DNA from: Ferrigenium straubiae
Lineage (GTDB): Bacteria > Pseudomonadota > Gammaproteobacteria > Burkholderiales > Gallionellaceae
NCBI GenBank assembly: GCA_019449655.1
Contig: JAHQXD010000002.1
Location: 64,106 to 128,105, forward strand
Reading direction: 5' to 3'
Length of the DNA stretch: 64,000 nucleotides
Made by a program: the position numbers and the translations under genes. The notes beneath the pieces were generated by a model. That model did not search any database. It saw only the letters and a program-made list of their open reading frames with translations, and was not told the DNA's origin. The stretch's first letter is position 1. The number at the start of each line of letters is the position of its first letter. Positions 23,095 through 33,096 of the stretch are shown here, one piece after another.

Positions 23095-23961
23095 TTATGC
23101 TCCGTGCAAAGGCTCTCCCGCCCGTTTTGCCTGCCACTCAACCGCCGCCTTCACCCCCAGCGTCACCAGCGCCAGCAGGGCCAGCAGCGAGGCCACGCTG
23201 AACGCGGCGGCGAAGTTGTATTCGTTGTAGAGGATCTCGACATGCAGCGGCATGGTGTTGGTCAATCCGCGGATATGACCGGACACCACCGAAACCGCGC
23301 CGAATTCGCCCATCGCGCGCGCGTTGCACAGAATCACGCCGTACAGCAGCCCCCACTTGATGCCGGGCAGGGTCACGCGGCGGAACGCCTGCCAGCCGGA
23401 CGCGCCGAGCGAGATCGCGGCCTCTTCCTCCTCCTTGCCCTGCGCCTGCATCAATGGGATCAATTCGCGCGCGACGAACGGGAAGGTCACGAACACGGTC
23501 GCGAGCACAATGCCGGGCACCGCGAAGATCAGCCTGATGTCGTGTTCCAGCAGCCACGGCCCGAACCAGCCCTGCGCGCCGAACAGCAGCACGTAGATCA
23601 GGCCGGACACCACCGGGCTGACCGCGAACGGCAGGTCGATCAGCGTGATGAGCAGGCTCTTGCCCCTGAACTCGAACTTGGCGATCGCCCAGGCCGCCGT
23701 CACGCCGAACACCAGGTTCGCGGGAACCGCGATGGCGGCGACGAGCAGCGTGAGCTTGATCGCCTCCCATGCGTCGGGCTCCTGCAAGGCCGCCCAGTAC
23801 AGCGGCCAGCCCTTCTTGAACGCCTCGTAGAACACCGCGAACAGCGGGATGCAGAGGAACAGCACGAGGTAGCCGAGCGCGATGCCGGTCAGCAGCAGCG
23901 TGACGCCGCGCGATTCGTGCGTGGAAATGCGTCGCTGTATGGATGGGCTCGAAGACATCAT
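23095..23961 (-). CDS. cysW: Sulfate ABC transporter permease CysW
   Basis: A 288-residue inner-membrane permease with about six hydrophobic segments and the binding-protein-dependent transport EAA loop ([20 protein letters not shown]). The CysW type is shown by [20 protein letters not shown]. The start is one of two adjacent ATGs (23961 or 23958) overlapping the cysT stop; a much longer frame upstream is a shadow of cysT. It forms the channel with CysT and is powered by CysA. Confidence 0.96.
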   Translation of the reverse strand: MMSSSPSIQRRISTHESRGVTLLLTGIALGYLVLFLCIPLFAVFYEAFKKGWPLYWAALQEPDAWEAIKLTLLVAAIAVPANLVFGVTAAWAIAKFEFRGKSLLITLIDLPFAVSPVVSGLIYVLLFGAQGWFGPWLLEHDIRLIFAVPGIVLATVFVTFPFVARELIPLMQAQGKEEEEAAISLGASGWQAFRRVTLPGIKWGLLYGVILCNARAMGEFGAVSVVSGHIRGLTNTMPLHVEILYNEYNFAAAFSVASLLALLALVTLGVKAAVEWQAKRAGEPLHGA

Positions 23962-24788
23962 CTTGCTCCTTTGCGGCTCGCCCACCATTGCAGGCCGTTG
24001 ATCGCGAGCAGCAGCGCGAACGAGATCAGCAGCATCACCACCGCAATGGCCGTCGCGCCTGCGTAGTCGTATTGCTCCAGCTTGGCGACGATCAGCAGCG
24101 GCGCGATTTCGGAGGCGTAGGGCATGTTGCCCGCGATGAAGATCACCGAGCCGTATTCGCCGATGGCGCGCGCGAAGGCCAGCGCGAAGCCGGTCAGCAG
24201 CGCCGGGAAGATCGCCGGGAAGATCACGCGGCGGAACACGTCCCAGCGCGAAGCACCCAGGCTCGCTGCCGCCTCTTCGACCTCGGCCTCCACGTCGGCC
24301 AGCACCGGCTGCACCGTGCGCACCACGAACGGCAGGCCGATGAAGGTCAGCGCGACCACGATACCCAGCGGGGTGTAGGCCACCTTGATGTCGTGCGCGG
24401 CGAAATGCTGGCCGAGCCAGCCGTTGGGCGCATACAGCGTCGCCAGCACGATACCCGCCACGGCAGTCGGCAGCGCGAACGGCAAGTCGACCAGCGCATC
24501 GATGAGGCACTTGCCGGGGAAGCGGTAGCGCACCAGCACCCAGGCCACGATCAGCCCGAAGACGGCATTCACCAAGGCGGCGGCGAATGAAGCGAAGAAA
24601 GTAACCTTCAGTGAGGCGACCACGCGTTCGCCAGTGGCGACCTCCCAGAAGCCGCCCCAGCCCAGCGCCGCGGTCTTGAAGAACAGCGAAGACAGCGGGA
24701 TCAGCACGATCAGCGAGAGATACAGCAGCGTGAAGCCCAGCGCCAGATTGAAGCCGGGCAGCACGCTGTGCGCCTTGAATTGCGCCAT
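23958..24788 (-). CDS. cysT: Sulfate ABC transporter permease CysT
   Basis: A 276-residue permease with six or so membrane helices and the EAA loop ([20 protein letters not shown]). The start [20 protein letters not shown] and the segment [16 protein letters not shown] are typical of CysT/CysU. It is the first gene of cysT-cysW-cysA-cysB, overlapping cysW by four bases. The candidate CysB box is about 60 bp upstream of its start. Confidence 0.96.
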   Translation of the reverse strand: MAQFKAHSVLPGFNLALGFTLLYLSLIVLIPLSSLFFKTAALGWGGFWEVATGERVVASLKVTFFASFAAALVNAVFGLIVAWVLVRYRFPGKCLIDALVDLPFALPTAVAGIVLATLYAPNGWLGQHFAAHDIKVAYTPLGIVVALTFIGLPFVVRTVQPVLADVEAEVEEAAASLGASRWDVFRRVIFPAIFPALLTGFALAFARAIGEYGSVIFIAGNMPYASEIAPLLIVAKLEQYDYAGATAIAVVMLLISFALLLAINGLQWWASRKGAR

Positions 24789-24847
24789 CGGATATTCCTT
24801 GAAGTTGAATTGGCGTGCAGTCTAGCGAGGCAATCCGGTGCAGAAAA

Positions 24848-24870
24848 ATAACAAATTCTTCATTGGTTAT
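24848..24870 (-). promoter_or_regulatory. Probable CysB box upstream of cysT
   Basis: Inverted repeat ATAAC-N13-GTTAT within a stretch that is nearly identical to that at 27099-27121 before the porin gene; both continue TTGGTTATCTGTTTT. LysR proteins bind such spaced dyads. It lies between the end of sbp and the cysT start, 60 bp upstream of cysT. No other pair of intergenic regions in the window shares this sequence. Confidence 0.75.
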
Positions 24871-24889
24871 CTGTTTTCGGAATAAGCGC

Positions 24890-25894
24890 CTACTTCCTGC
24901 CGTAAATCTGGTCGAACACTCCGCCGTCGTCGAAGTGTTTTTTCTGCACCTTGGCCCAGCCGCCGAATACCGCGTCGATGGTGATCAGGTTCAGCCTCGG
25001 AAACTGCCTCGCGTATTTCTCGGCCACCTTGGCATCGGTCGGGCGGTAGTAGTTCTGCGCCGCGATCTCCTGGCCTTCCGGGGAATAGAGGTATTCGAGA
25101 TAGGCTTCCGCGACCTTGCGCGTGCCGTGCTTGTCCGCATTCTTGTCCACCACGGTGACCGGCGGCTCGGCGAGGATGCTCAGGCTGGGTGCGATGATGT
25201 CGAACTTGTCCGGGCCGAGTTCCTTGACCGCGAGATAGGCCTCGTTCTCCCAGGCCAGCAGCACGTCGCCGATGCCGCGCTCGACGAAGGTGGTGGTGGA
25301 GCCGCGCGCGCCGGAATCCAGCACCGGCACGTTGGCGAACAGCTTGCCGACGAATTCCTTCGCCTTGGCCTCGTCGTTGCCGTTGTGCTTCAGCGCGTAG
25401 CCCCAGGCTGCGAGGTAGTTCCAGCGTGCGCCTCCGGAGGTCTTGGGGTTGGGCGTGATGACGGCGATGCCAGGCTTGACCAGGTCGCTCCAGTCCCTGA
25501 TGGCCTTTGGGTTGTCCTTGCGCACCAGGAACACGATGGTCGAGGTGTAGGGCGCGCTGTTGTGCGGCAGCCGCTTCTGCCAGTCCGCCGGGATCAGCCA
25601 GCCCTTTGCTGCGAGCGCGTCGATGTCTCCGGCCAGCGCCAGCGTCGCCACGTCGGCCTCCAGCCCGTCGATGATCGCGCGCGCCTGTTTACCGGAGCCG
25701 CCATGCGACTGTTTGACAACTACGTCATCGCCGGTTTTGCCCTTCCAGTATCTGGCGAAGGCGGCGTTGTAGTCCTGATACAGTTCGCGCGTCGGATCGT
25801 AGGACACGTTGAGCAGTTTGATTTCCGCGGCATGGGCGGCGGACAAGCCGAGCGCGAAGGCCAGGATGGCGGCGGTAAGTTGGTATCGTTTCAT
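24890..25894 (-). CDS. sbp: Periplasmic sulfate-binding protein
   Basis: A 334-residue protein with a signal peptide ([22 protein letters not shown]). The mature part starts [16 protein letters not shown] and includes [14 protein letters not shown] and [14 protein letters not shown], typical of sulfate-binding Sbp/CysP. It captures sulfate for CysTWA. The start at 25894 is taken from the signal peptide; the longer frame upstream lies over the porin gene. It follows the porin gene by 28 bp and is probably expressed from the porin promoter. Confidence 0.95.
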   Translation of the reverse strand: MKRYQLTAAILAFALGLSAAHAAEIKLLNVSYDPTRELYQDYNAAFARYWKGKTGDDVVVKQSHGGSGKQARAIIDGLEADVATLALAGDIDALAAKGWLIPADWQKRLPHNSAPYTSTIVFLVRKDNPKAIRDWSDLVKPGIAVITPNPKTSGGARWNYLAAWGYALKHNGNDEAKAKEFVGKLFANVPVLDSGARGSTTTFVERGIGDVLLAWENEAYLAVKELGPDKFDIIAPSLSILAEPPVTVVDKNADKHGTRKVAEAYLEYLYSPEGQEIAAQNYYRPTDAKVAEKYARQFPRLNLITIDAVFGGWAKVQKKHFDDGGVFDQIYGRK

Positions 25895-25922
25895 GTGATT
25901 TTCTCCTTGTGAGCTTTGTTGT

Positions 25923-27008
25923 TTAGAAGCTGTGCGCCAGCCCGAGGCCGAACCCGGAAAGCTTCGCGCCGAGGCCCGCCGCACCCGCCGCACTCGCGAC
26001 GGTGGTGTTTGCCGAGAAGTTGTAGGAGGCCGCCGCATCGTTGCTCAGCGCGGTGTAGAAACCGTACAGTTCGGTGCGTTTGGAGAGGTTGTAGCCGTAG
26101 CGCAGCGAATACTGGTTCGCGCCGGTGTTCGCCACGCCGCCCAGGTCGCCCGCGCGGCTGTAGAACGCGCCGAGGCTGTTCGCGCCGAACCTGTATTTGC
26201 CGGACAACTCCCAGCCGTTGCGCGAGGAAGTCGCGGTGCTGCCCACCGCCGTCGCCACCGAGAGGCGCTCGACGGTCAGGCCGACCTGGCCGCTACCGAT
26301 CTTGTAGGCGCCCACCAGCCGGTGCGCCGCATCGGTCAGGCTGGCCGCCGTGGATAACGCGTCCCTGTGCGCCTCGTAGGCGTAGGCGGCGTAGAGCGCA
26401 TCGTTCTCGTAGGCCGCCGACAGCGACCAGACGGACTTGTCGCCGCCCGCCGCGACGCTAGCCTTCTTCGTATTGTCCGGCGCGTAGGCGAGTTTCGCCT
26501 GGAAGCCGTTGAAGCTGGGCGTCCAGTACTGGAGCACGTTCTTCTGGCGCGTGTTGAAGCTGGCGTTGCCGTTTGCGGTGCCGACGCGGCCGGTGAGGTC
26601 GAGCGCGGAGGCGGTGTGGGTGTTGTCGAACAACTCGACCCTGTTGTGCGCGACCTTGTAGGGCGTGTCCCAGTTGCCGTAGAACGCGGTGCCGAAGCCG
26701 CCCTCCAGCCCCACCTGGCTGTTGCGCGTGCTCGCGAACGGTGTGCCGCCGCTGTTGGTGAGGTCGAACTGCGCCTCCAGTTGCCAGATTGCCGCGAGGC
26801 CGTCGCCGAGGTCTTCCCTGCCCCTGACGCCGAGGCGTGAGGCGTTGGATACGATGCGGTTCAGGCCGGTCGCGGCGGCGGCCTTGTCGTTCCTGACGGA
26901 TTCGAGGTCGGCGTGCAGCACGCCATAGACGTTGATGTTGCTGTTCTCGGCGAAGACCGGCGCGGAAACGGCGGCGGCGATGGCTGCCGCGATGATTTTC
27001 TTCTGCAT
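25923..27008 (-). CDS. Outer-membrane porin (betaproteobacterial general porin type)
   Basis: A 361-residue protein with signal peptide [20 protein letters not shown]. The mature part starts [15 protein letters not shown], has [21 protein letters not shown] and ends in the aromatic GLGLAHSF, all typical of 16-stranded trimeric porins of the Neisseria/Bordetella family. It would let small anions cross the outer membrane. The sbp gene lies 28 bp downstream and a CysB-box-like dyad about 90 bp upstream, so this porin is probably dedicated to sulfate supply. Confidence 0.93.
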   Translation of the reverse strand: MQKKIIAAAIAAAVSAPVFAENSNINVYGVLHADLESVRNDKAAAATGLNRIVSNASRLGVRGREDLGDGLAAIWQLEAQFDLTNSGGTPFASTRNSQVGLEGGFGTAFYGNWDTPYKVAHNRVELFDNTHTASALDLTGRVGTANGNASFNTRQKNVLQYWTPSFNGFQAKLAYAPDNTKKASVAAGGDKSVWSLSAAYENDALYAAYAYEAHRDALSTAASLTDAAHRLVGAYKIGSGQVGLTVERLSVATAVGSTATSSRNGWELSGKYRFGANSLGAFYSRAGDLGGVANTGANQYSLRYGYNLSKRTELYGFYTALSNDAAASYNFSANTTVASAAGAAGLGAKLSGFGLGLAHSF

Positions 27009-27098
27009 GATGAAACTCCTTTATTCGTTGATTGGGATCGATCGCGAGTGCGCATTTCACGATGGGCGCATCGTAGGGACGCGACCTCATGCCGTGAA

Positions 27099-27121
27099 AT
27101 AACTTGTTCTCGTTTGGTTAT
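27099..27121 (-). promoter_or_regulatory. Probable CysB box upstream of the porin-sbp unit
   Basis: ATAAC-N13-GTTAT dyad followed by CTGTTTTTTGAATA, closely matching the copy at 24848-24870 across about 35 bp. It is 91 bp upstream of the porin start codon in the divergent region shared with potA. The conserved flank suggests that both the regulator site and a promoter element are kept. Confidence 0.75.
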
Positions 27122-27229
27122 CTGTTTTTTGAATATGCGGGAGCCGGCGGGATGCGCAGGGACGTGCCTGACCTTGCAGGGCGTTATCGGTTAAAGTAAT
27201 GCCGTGCAGACTCTTGCGGGTGGTCGGAG

Positions 27230-28315
27230 ATGGCTCAGCTCGAAATCAGGAATGTCACGCGCCGCTTCGGCAATTTCGTCGCGGTGGACGATGTCAGCCT
27301 GAATATCGAAGCGGGCGAGTTCTTCACCCTGCTCGGCCCCTCCGGCTGCGGCAAGACCACCATCCTGCGCATGATCGCGGGCTTCGACCTGCCCGACGCG
27401 GGGCAGATCCTGCTCGACGGCAAGGACCTCGCCGCCACCCCCGCGGAAAAGCGTCCCATCCATACCGTGTTCCAGAGCTACGCGCTGTTCCCGCATATGA
27501 CGGTCGCGCAGAACGTCGCCTTCCCGCTCAGGATGGCGCGCCGCCCGGCCGCCGAGATCGACCGTATGCTGCGCGAGACGCTGGAGCAGGTGCACCTCAC
27601 CGACAAGGCAGACGCCTATCCGCACGAACTGTCCGGCGGGCAGAAGCAGCGCGTCGCGCTCGCGCGCGGGTTGGTCAACCGGCCGCGCCTGTTGCTGCTC
27701 GATGAGCCGCTCGGCGCGCTCGACGCCAAGCTGCGCGAGGAGATGCAGGTCGAGCTCATCAACCTGCAGCGCGAGGTCGGCGTGACCTTCGTGTTCGTCA
27801 CCCACGCCCAGGTCGAGGCGCTGGCGCTCTCGCACCGCATCGCGGTGATGAACCGGGGCAGGGTGGAGCAGGTGGACGAGCCATCCCGGCTGTACGGCTG
27901 CCCGCAGACCCGCTTCGTCGCCGACTTTATCGGCCACCTCAACCAGCTCGAGGCGCAGGTGACGAAAGTCGGCCACACTCATATCCACCTCGAAGTGGCG
28001 GGACTGGGCGAGATCGTCGCGCCGCTGCCGAAGGGCGCGGTCTCCGGCGGCAAGGGCGTGTTTGCGATACGCACCGAGCAGGTGCGCATCGGCGTGCACG
28101 GCGAGCTGGACGAACTGAAGAACCACTTCTCCGGCGTGGTGCACAACCTGCTGTATCGCGGCGACGTCAGCGTGTACAAGGTTGCGCTTCCCAACGGCGC
28201 AACGGTCGAGGCGCTGCTGCCCAATTCCGCGCCGGGGCGCGCCGAGCTGTTCGAGGTGGGCGACACAGTCAAGATCGGCTGGCGCCACGATGCGGGGATG
28301 TTCCTGCATGACTGA
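27230..28315 (+). CDS. potA: Polyamine ABC transporter ATP-binding protein
   Basis: A 361-residue ATPase. Walker [10 protein letters not shown], signature LSGGQKQRVALARG, Walker B LLLDEPLGALD and a C-terminal TOBE domain are all clear. The switch region reads FVTHAQVEALALSHRIAV where the family usually has [14 protein letters not shown]; the H-loop histidine is kept. Followed by permease genes and a PotD-type binding protein, all overlapping by a few bases, so it energises spermidine/putrescine uptake. The divergent 221-bp gap to the porin gene must hold its promoter. Confidence 0.95.
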   Translation: MAQLEIRNVTRRFGNFVAVDDVSLNIEAGEFFTLLGPSGCGKTTILRMIAGFDLPDAGQILLDGKDLAATPAEKRPIHTVFQSYALFPHMTVAQNVAFPLRMARRPAAEIDRMLRETLEQVHLTDKADAYPHELSGGQKQRVALARGLVNRPRLLLLDEPLGALDAKLREEMQVELINLQREVGVTFVFVTHAQVEALALSHRIAVMNRGRVEQVDEPSRLYGCPQTRFVADFIGHLNQLEAQVTKVGHTHIHLEVAGLGEIVAPLPKGAVSGGKGVFAIRTEQVRIGVHGELDELKNHFSGVVHNLLYRGDVSVYKVALPNGATVEALLPNSAPGRAELFEVGDTVKIGWRHDAGMFLHD

Positions 28316-29213
28316 GCGCCTTCACAGACCGGCCTTCCTCCTCGCCAGGTGGCTGGTGAGCGGCCCGCCGTTCGTATTCCTGCTGCTGTTCTTCGTCGCG
28401 CCGAGCGCCATCATGGTGCTTGCCTCGTTCCGCTATCCGGGCGAGTTCGGCGGGCTCGCGCCGCTCGCCGCCGCCGATCCCAAAGTATTGCAAGGCATCA
28501 CGCTGGAGACCTACCGGTTCTTCTTCAGCGACTTCATCTACACGGAAATCTTCATCAAGTCGTTTTTCGTGGCGCTCGCCACCACGCTGATCTGCCTCAT
28601 CATGGCCTATCCGCTCGCGCTGCTGATCGCGCGCAGCCCGAAGAAGAGCCGCGACCTGATGGTGCTGCTGGTGATCCTGCCGTTCGCGAGCAACTTCCTG
28701 ATCCGCGTCTATGCCTGGATGATCGTGCTTGGCCCGCAGGCCGTGCTGAGCCGGGTGGTCAACGGGCTGCTGCAGGGGATAGGCATGGAGCCGGTGCACC
28801 TACTGTTCTCGCCGTTCGCGGTGCTGGTCGCGATGGTGTACGTGCACCTGCCGTTCATGGTGCTGCCGCTCTACACCAATCTCGAGAAGCACGACCCCGC
28901 GCTGCTCGACGCCGCGCAGGATTGCGGGGCGAATGCGTGGCAGCGGTTCTGGCGCGTGACCTTCCCGCTCTCGCTGCCGGGCATTTTCTCCGGCTCGGCG
29001 CTGGTGTTCATCCCGGTACTCGGCATGTTCGCGATCCCCGACATCCTCGGCGGCACCGGCGACATGCTGATCGGCAACCTCATCAAGGAGCAGTTCCTTG
29101 GCACGCGCGACTGGCCATTCGGCTCGACGCTGTCGATCATGCTGACCCTCGCGGTGCTGCTGGCCGCGTGGCTCGCGGCGAAGCTTGCCGGAAAGCGGGG
29201 CAGCTATGCGTAG
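28308..29213 (+). CDS. potB: Polyamine ABC transporter permease PotB
   Basis: A 301-residue permease with six predicted membrane segments and the EAA loop (LLDAAQDCGANAWQRFWRVT). The start at 28308 overlaps the potA stop by eight bases; a longer frame reading back into potA is a shadow. The segment RVYAWMIVLG and LGMFAIPDILGG are typical of PotB/PotH-type subunits. It pairs with PotC in the membrane. Confidence 0.95.
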   Translation: MTERLHRPAFLLARWLVSGPPFVFLLLFFVAPSAIMVLASFRYPGEFGGLAPLAAADPKVLQGITLETYRFFFSDFIYTEIFIKSFFVALATTLICLIMAYPLALLIARSPKKSRDLMVLLVILPFASNFLIRVYAWMIVLGPQAVLSRVVNGLLQGIGMEPVHLLFSPFAVLVAMVYVHLPFMVLPLYTNLEKHDPALLDAAQDCGANAWQRFWRVTFPLSLPGIFSGSALVFIPVLGMFAIPDILGGTGDMLIGNLIKEQFLGTRDWPFGSTLSIMLTLAVLLAAWLAAKLAGKRGSYA

Positions 29214-29982
29214 GGGACCATGGCTATGGGCGGCGGCGCTCGCGGTGTACGCCTTCCTCTACGTGCCGCTCGCGATCGTCGTCACCTACTCGTTCAACGA
29301 CTCGCACCTCAACGCCGAATGGGTGGGATTTACCTGGCACTGGTACGAGGTGCTGTTCAGCGACGAGGCGATGCTAGCCGCCGCGGGCAACTCACTGTTC
29401 ATCGCGCTGGTGTCGAGCCTGGTTGCCACGGTGCTCGGCACGATGGCCGGCATCGCGATGCACCGCTACAGGCTGCGCCTGCTGACCTTCATGGTGCTGA
29501 CTCCGGTGGCGATGCCGGAAATCCTGCTCGGCGTGTCGCTGCTGCTGTTCTTCATCCAGGTGCTCAATCTGACGCTCGGCCTGCTGTCCATCGTGCTCGC
29601 GCATATCACCTTCTCCATCGGCTTCGTCGCGATCATCGTGCGTGCGCGGCTGGCCGGCATGGACGAGAGCATCTTCGAGGCGGCGCGCGACCTCGGCGCA
29701 TCGCCCTGGGAGACCTTCCGCTACGTCACCTTCCCGCTGATACTGCCCGGCGTGGTCGCGGGCGGCCTGATGGCGTTCACGCTGTCGATCGACGACTTCG
29801 TGATCACCTTCTTCACCGCCGGCGTCGGGGTGTCCACCCTGCCGCTGCATATCTACTCGATGATCAAGATCGCGGTGACGCCGGAAGTGAACGCGGTGTC
29901 CACGCTGCTGATGCTGCTCACGCTGACCATGATCGTGCTCGCCGCGAAGTTCGCGCCGGATGTGCTGAAAGGCAAGGCATGA
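29206..29982 (+). CDS. potC: Polyamine ABC transporter permease PotC
   Basis: A 258-residue permease from the ATG at 29206, which overlaps the potB stop by eight bases; an in-frame start seven codons earlier is possible. Features: VYAFLYVPLAIVVTYSFN near the N-terminus, the EAA loop (IFEAARDLGASPWETFRYVT) and SIDDFVITFFTAGVG, all typical of PotC/PotI. Its stop overlaps the potD start (ATGA). Confidence 0.95.
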   Translation: MRRGPWLWAAALAVYAFLYVPLAIVVTYSFNDSHLNAEWVGFTWHWYEVLFSDEAMLAAAGNSLFIALVSSLVATVLGTMAGIAMHRYRLRLLTFMVLTPVAMPEILLGVSLLLFFIQVLNLTLGLLSIVLAHITFSIGFVAIIVRARLAGMDESIFEAARDLGASPWETFRYVTFPLILPGVVAGGLMAFTLSIDDFVITFFTAGVGVSTLPLHIYSMIKIAVTPEVNAVSTLLMLLTLTMIVLAAKFAPDVLKGKA

Positions 29983-31034
29983 AGTGGCCCGGCCTGCTGT
30001 TCCTGCTGTTCATCGGCGGCGCGCATGCCGACGACGTGCTGCACCTCTACAACTGGAACAACTACATCTCGGGCGAGACGGTGGCTCGCTTCGAGGAGCG
30101 ATGCGCCTGCCGCGTGGTGCAGGACTATTACTCCGACAACGAGGAGATGCTCGCCAAGCTGGCCGCGGGCGCGACCGGCTACGACCTCATCGTGCCGACC
30201 GGCAACGCGATGGAATCGCTGATCCGCCAAAAAGCCCTGCGTCCGCTCGATAAGGGCCTGCTGCCGAACCTGAAGAACATCGATCCGGCCTACCTCGACA
30301 CTCCGTTCGATCCGGGCAATAAATTCTCGGTGCCATATGCCTACACCCTCACGCTGATTGGCTACAACAGCGAGAGGCTGCGCGGGCTGAAGCTGCCGCT
30401 CGACAGCTGGGCGGCCATCTTCGAGCCGCGCTACCTGGCGAAAATCCGCGGGCACGTCACCGTGCTCGACAGCCAGCGCGAACTGCTCGCGGCGGCGCTG
30501 AAGTACCTTGGTTATTCAGCGAACGATGTGGACGAGGCGCACTGGAAACAGGCGCGTGACCTGATCGTCCGCGCCAAGCCCTACTGGGCGGCATTCAACG
30601 CGTCGAGCTACATCAAGGAACTGACGGTGGGCAACATCTGGCTGGTGCACGGCTATTCCAATGACATCTTCCAGGCCGACCTAGATGCGCAGAAGGCCGG
30701 ACGCGGTTTCCGTATCCTCGCCAGCATCCCGAAGGAGGGTGCGGTGCTGTCCATGGACTCGATGGTGCTGCACAAGAGTGGCCCGCGCCCCGATCTCGCG
30801 CACCGCTTCATCGACTTTATGCTCGAGGGCGGGAATTCCGCCGAGCTCACCAACCTGATCGGCTCGGGCAACCCCAACCGCGACGCGCTGCAATACATCC
30901 GGCCGGAAGTCGCGCAAAACCCCGCGGTGTTCCCCGGCCCGGAGCAGCGCGCGCGGCTGGAGATGCTGCGCGACCTCGACCGCCACCGGCGCCGCGTGCT
31001 GTCGCGCATCTGGACGGAGATCAAGCTGAGGTAG
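29979..31034 (+). CDS. potD: Spermidine/putrescine-binding periplasmic protein
   Basis: A 351-residue secreted binding protein. The signal peptide MKWPGLLFLLFIGGAHA is short; the mature protein begins DDVLHLYNWNNYISGETVARF, the PotD/PotF hallmark, and has VPTGNAMESLIRQ. It delivers polyamine to PotABC. It is translationally coupled to potC. Which polyamine is preferred cannot be told by eye. Confidence 0.94.
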   Translation: MKWPGLLFLLFIGGAHADDVLHLYNWNNYISGETVARFEERCACRVVQDYYSDNEEMLAKLAAGATGYDLIVPTGNAMESLIRQKALRPLDKGLLPNLKNIDPAYLDTPFDPGNKFSVPYAYTLTLIGYNSERLRGLKLPLDSWAAIFEPRYLAKIRGHVTVLDSQRELLAAALKYLGYSANDVDEAHWKQARDLIVRAKPYWAAFNASSYIKELTVGNIWLVHGYSNDIFQADLDAQKAGRGFRILASIPKEGAVLSMDSMVLHKSGPRPDLAHRFIDFMLEGGNSAELTNLIGSGNPNRDALQYIRPEVAQNPAVFPGPEQRARLEMLRDLDRHRRRVLSRIWTEIKLR

Positions 31035-31182
31035 GCGGCTACTGAATCACCCCTATGTTTAATCTTGCGCAATCTGTGTAATCTGGCCCAAGCGGTGATT
31101 TTTTCCCCAAGGGGGTAGAATAGCCGCGGTGTCTCAAGGGCGGCGCTCGCCGCTTTGCAGGAAATACATATCGGGAGGTTTC
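31035..31182 (+). promoter_or_regulatory. Upstream region of the Hsp70-protease-DnaJ cluster
   Basis: A 148-bp gap with CTTGCGC and GCCCAAGC about 14 bp apart near 31067-31100, which loosely recalls a sigma-32 promoter, and TAGAAT at 31117-31122, which could be a sigma-70 -10. A GGGAGG ribosome binding site lies at 31172-31177 before the ATG at 31183. The heat-shock reading is weak and based on appearance only. Confidence 0.35.
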
Positions 31183-33078
31183 ATGGCCATCATCGGTATT
31201 GATCTGGGCACTTCCAATTCCGCCGCCGCCGTACTCCGCGGCGGGCGTCCCGTCATCATCCCCAGCGCCGAAGGTGTCAGCCTCGGCGGCAAGGCCTTCC
31301 CCAGCTACGTCGCGCTCACCGCCGACGGCCAGATGTTGGTCGGCGAACCCGCGCGGCGCCAGGCGGCCTCCAACCCGGAGGGCACGGCGAGCGCCTTCAA
31401 ACGCAGGATGGGCAAACGCGAAAACACCCGGCTGCGGGACAAGGATTATTCGCCCGAGCAGCTTTCCGCCTTTTTGCTGCAGAAGATCAAGCGCGATGCC
31501 GAGGCCTTCCTCGGCGAGCCGGTGGAGAAGGCGGTGGTGACGGTGCCGGCCTATTTCGACGACAACCAGCGCGCCGCGACCAAGGATGCCTGCCGCATTG
31601 CCGGGCTGGAGGTGGTGCGCCTCGTCAACGAGCCCACCGCCGCCTCGCTCGCCTACGGCCTCGACCGCGCGGGGCAGGAGCTGCGCATCGCGGTGATCGA
31701 CCTCGGCGGCGGCACGCTGGACGTGACCATCATGGAATTCGGCAAGGGCGTGTTCGAGGTCAAGGCCACCAGCGGCGACACCAAGCTCGGCGGTACCGAC
31801 ATGAACCAGCGCGTCTATGAGCACCTCGTCGAGCGCTTCCAGATGGCCACCGGCGTGGACGTGCGCAACGACCCCAAGGCAGCCGCGCGCCTCATCGAGG
31901 CCGCCGAGACCGCCAAGATCGAACTTACCGCGAGCGTCACCACCCATGTCAGCTTGCCGTATCTCGCCACCGTCAACGGCGAGCCGCGCCACCTCGAGCT
32001 CGACCTCAACCGCACCGAGCTGGAGCGCCTTGTGCGCCCGGTGATCGAGCGCTGCAAGGGGCCGGTCGAGCAGGCTCTGCACGATACGGGCATCGTGCCG
32101 AAGGATGTGGATCGCGTGGTGTTCGTCGGCGGGCCGACGCGCATGCCGGTGGTGCGCAGTTTTTTTGAGGACATCTTCGGGCGCAAGGCCGAGATGGGCG
32201 TCGACCCGATGGAATGCGTCGCCGCGGGCGCGGCGATCCAGGCCGGGGTGCTCGCGGGCGAGGTCGGCGGCATCGTGCTGGTGGACGTGACGCCGCTTAC
32301 GCTCGGCGTCGAGACGCTCGGCGGCATCGCCACCCCGCTGATTGCGCGCAACACGCCGATCCCGGTCAAGCGCAGCGAGACCTTCACCACCGCCGCCGAC
32401 ATGCAGACCAGCGTCACCATCCACGTCTTCCAGGGCGAGCGGCCGATGTCGTCCGACAACACCAGCCTCGGCGAATTCAACCTCGACGGCCTGCCGCCCG
32501 CGCCGCGCGGCGTCCCCAAGATCGAGGTGGCGTTCGACATCGATTCCAACGGCATCCTCAGCGTCTCGGCGAAGGATACCGCCAGCGGCAAGACGCAGTC
32601 GATCAACATCACCGGCTCCACACGGCTTGCGGAAGACACCAAGAAGCGCATGGTGGAAGAGGCGGAACGCTACGCCGATGCGGACAAGAAGCGGCGCGAC
32701 GATGCGGAAAAGCTCAATGCCGCGGATGCAGGCTGCTACGAGGCCGAAAAGATGCTCGCCAGCTTCGCCGACAAGCTCACCGACGAGCTGAAGAAGCGCA
32801 TCGAGTTCGCGCTGCACGAAACCAAGGAAGCGCTGATGAAGAAGGACGCGCCGCTTGCGACCGAGCGCGCCGAGACGCTGAAGAAGGTGCTGCAGGAGGC
32901 CGGGGCGGTGCTCTATGCGCAGTCGGGCCAGGCGCCCAAGGGACAGCCCTACGCGGAGACGCGCTGGGAAGGCCCCGAGCCGCCGCCCAACGTAGGCGCC
33001 TCGACCGGCGAGCCGCGCCCTTCCGGCTCGGGCCCACGCGGCAAGGTCGTGGATGCGGAGTACAAGGAAAACAAGTAG
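31183..33078 (+). CDS. Hsp70 family chaperone (second DnaK)
   Basis: A 631-residue DnaK paralogue. The ATPase domain has GIDLGTSNSAAAVL, VPAYFDDNQRAATKDA, EPTAASLAYG and IDLGGGTLDVTIME. The linker VLVDVTPLTLGVE and the peptide-binding domain (TPIPVKRSETFTTA) follow. The C-terminus ends VVDAEYKENK, resembling the EEVK-like DnaK tail. It is followed by a Lon-like protease and a DnaJ gene, suggesting a dedicated chaperone-protease set. The usual grpE-dnaK-dnaJ operon is not in this window. The start is set by a good ribosome binding site and the family N-terminus. Confidence 0.95.
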   Translation: MAIIGIDLGTSNSAAAVLRGGRPVIIPSAEGVSLGGKAFPSYVALTADGQMLVGEPARRQAASNPEGTASAFKRRMGKRENTRLRDKDYSPEQLSAFLLQKIKRDAEAFLGEPVEKAVVTVPAYFDDNQRAATKDACRIAGLEVVRLVNEPTAASLAYGLDRAGQELRIAVIDLGGGTLDVTIMEFGKGVFEVKATSGDTKLGGTDMNQRVYEHLVERFQMATGVDVRNDPKAAARLIEAAETAKIELTASVTTHVSLPYLATVNGEPRHLELDLNRTELERLVRPVIERCKGPVEQALHDTGIVPKDVDRVVFVGGPTRMPVVRSFFEDIFGRKAEMGVDPMECVAAGAAIQAGVLAGEVGGIVLVDVTPLTLGVETLGGIATPLIARNTPIPVKRSETFTTAADMQTSVTIHVFQGERPMSSDNTSLGEFNLDGLPPAPRGVPKIEVAFDIDSNGILSVSAKDTASGKTQSINITGSTRLAEDTKKRMVEEAERYADADKKRRDDAEKLNAADAGCYEAEKMLASFADKLTDELKKRIEFALHETKEALMKKDAPLATERAETLKKVLQEAGAVLYAQSGQAPKGQPYAETRWEGPEPPPNVGASTGEPRPSGSGPRGKVVDAEYKENK

Positions 33079-33096
33079 CCCTGAAAAATACGGTTC

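Noticed and set aside
23095..24510. One 471-residue transporter protein spanning cysT and cysW
   Set aside because: The first part is an out-of-frame reading of cysT; the true CysW starts at 23961 where it overlaps the cysT stop.
31060..31105. Sigma-32 heat-shock promoter before the Hsp70 gene
   Set aside because: CTTGCGC and GCCCAAGC match the consensus only loosely; kept as a weak note in the feature and not as a finding.
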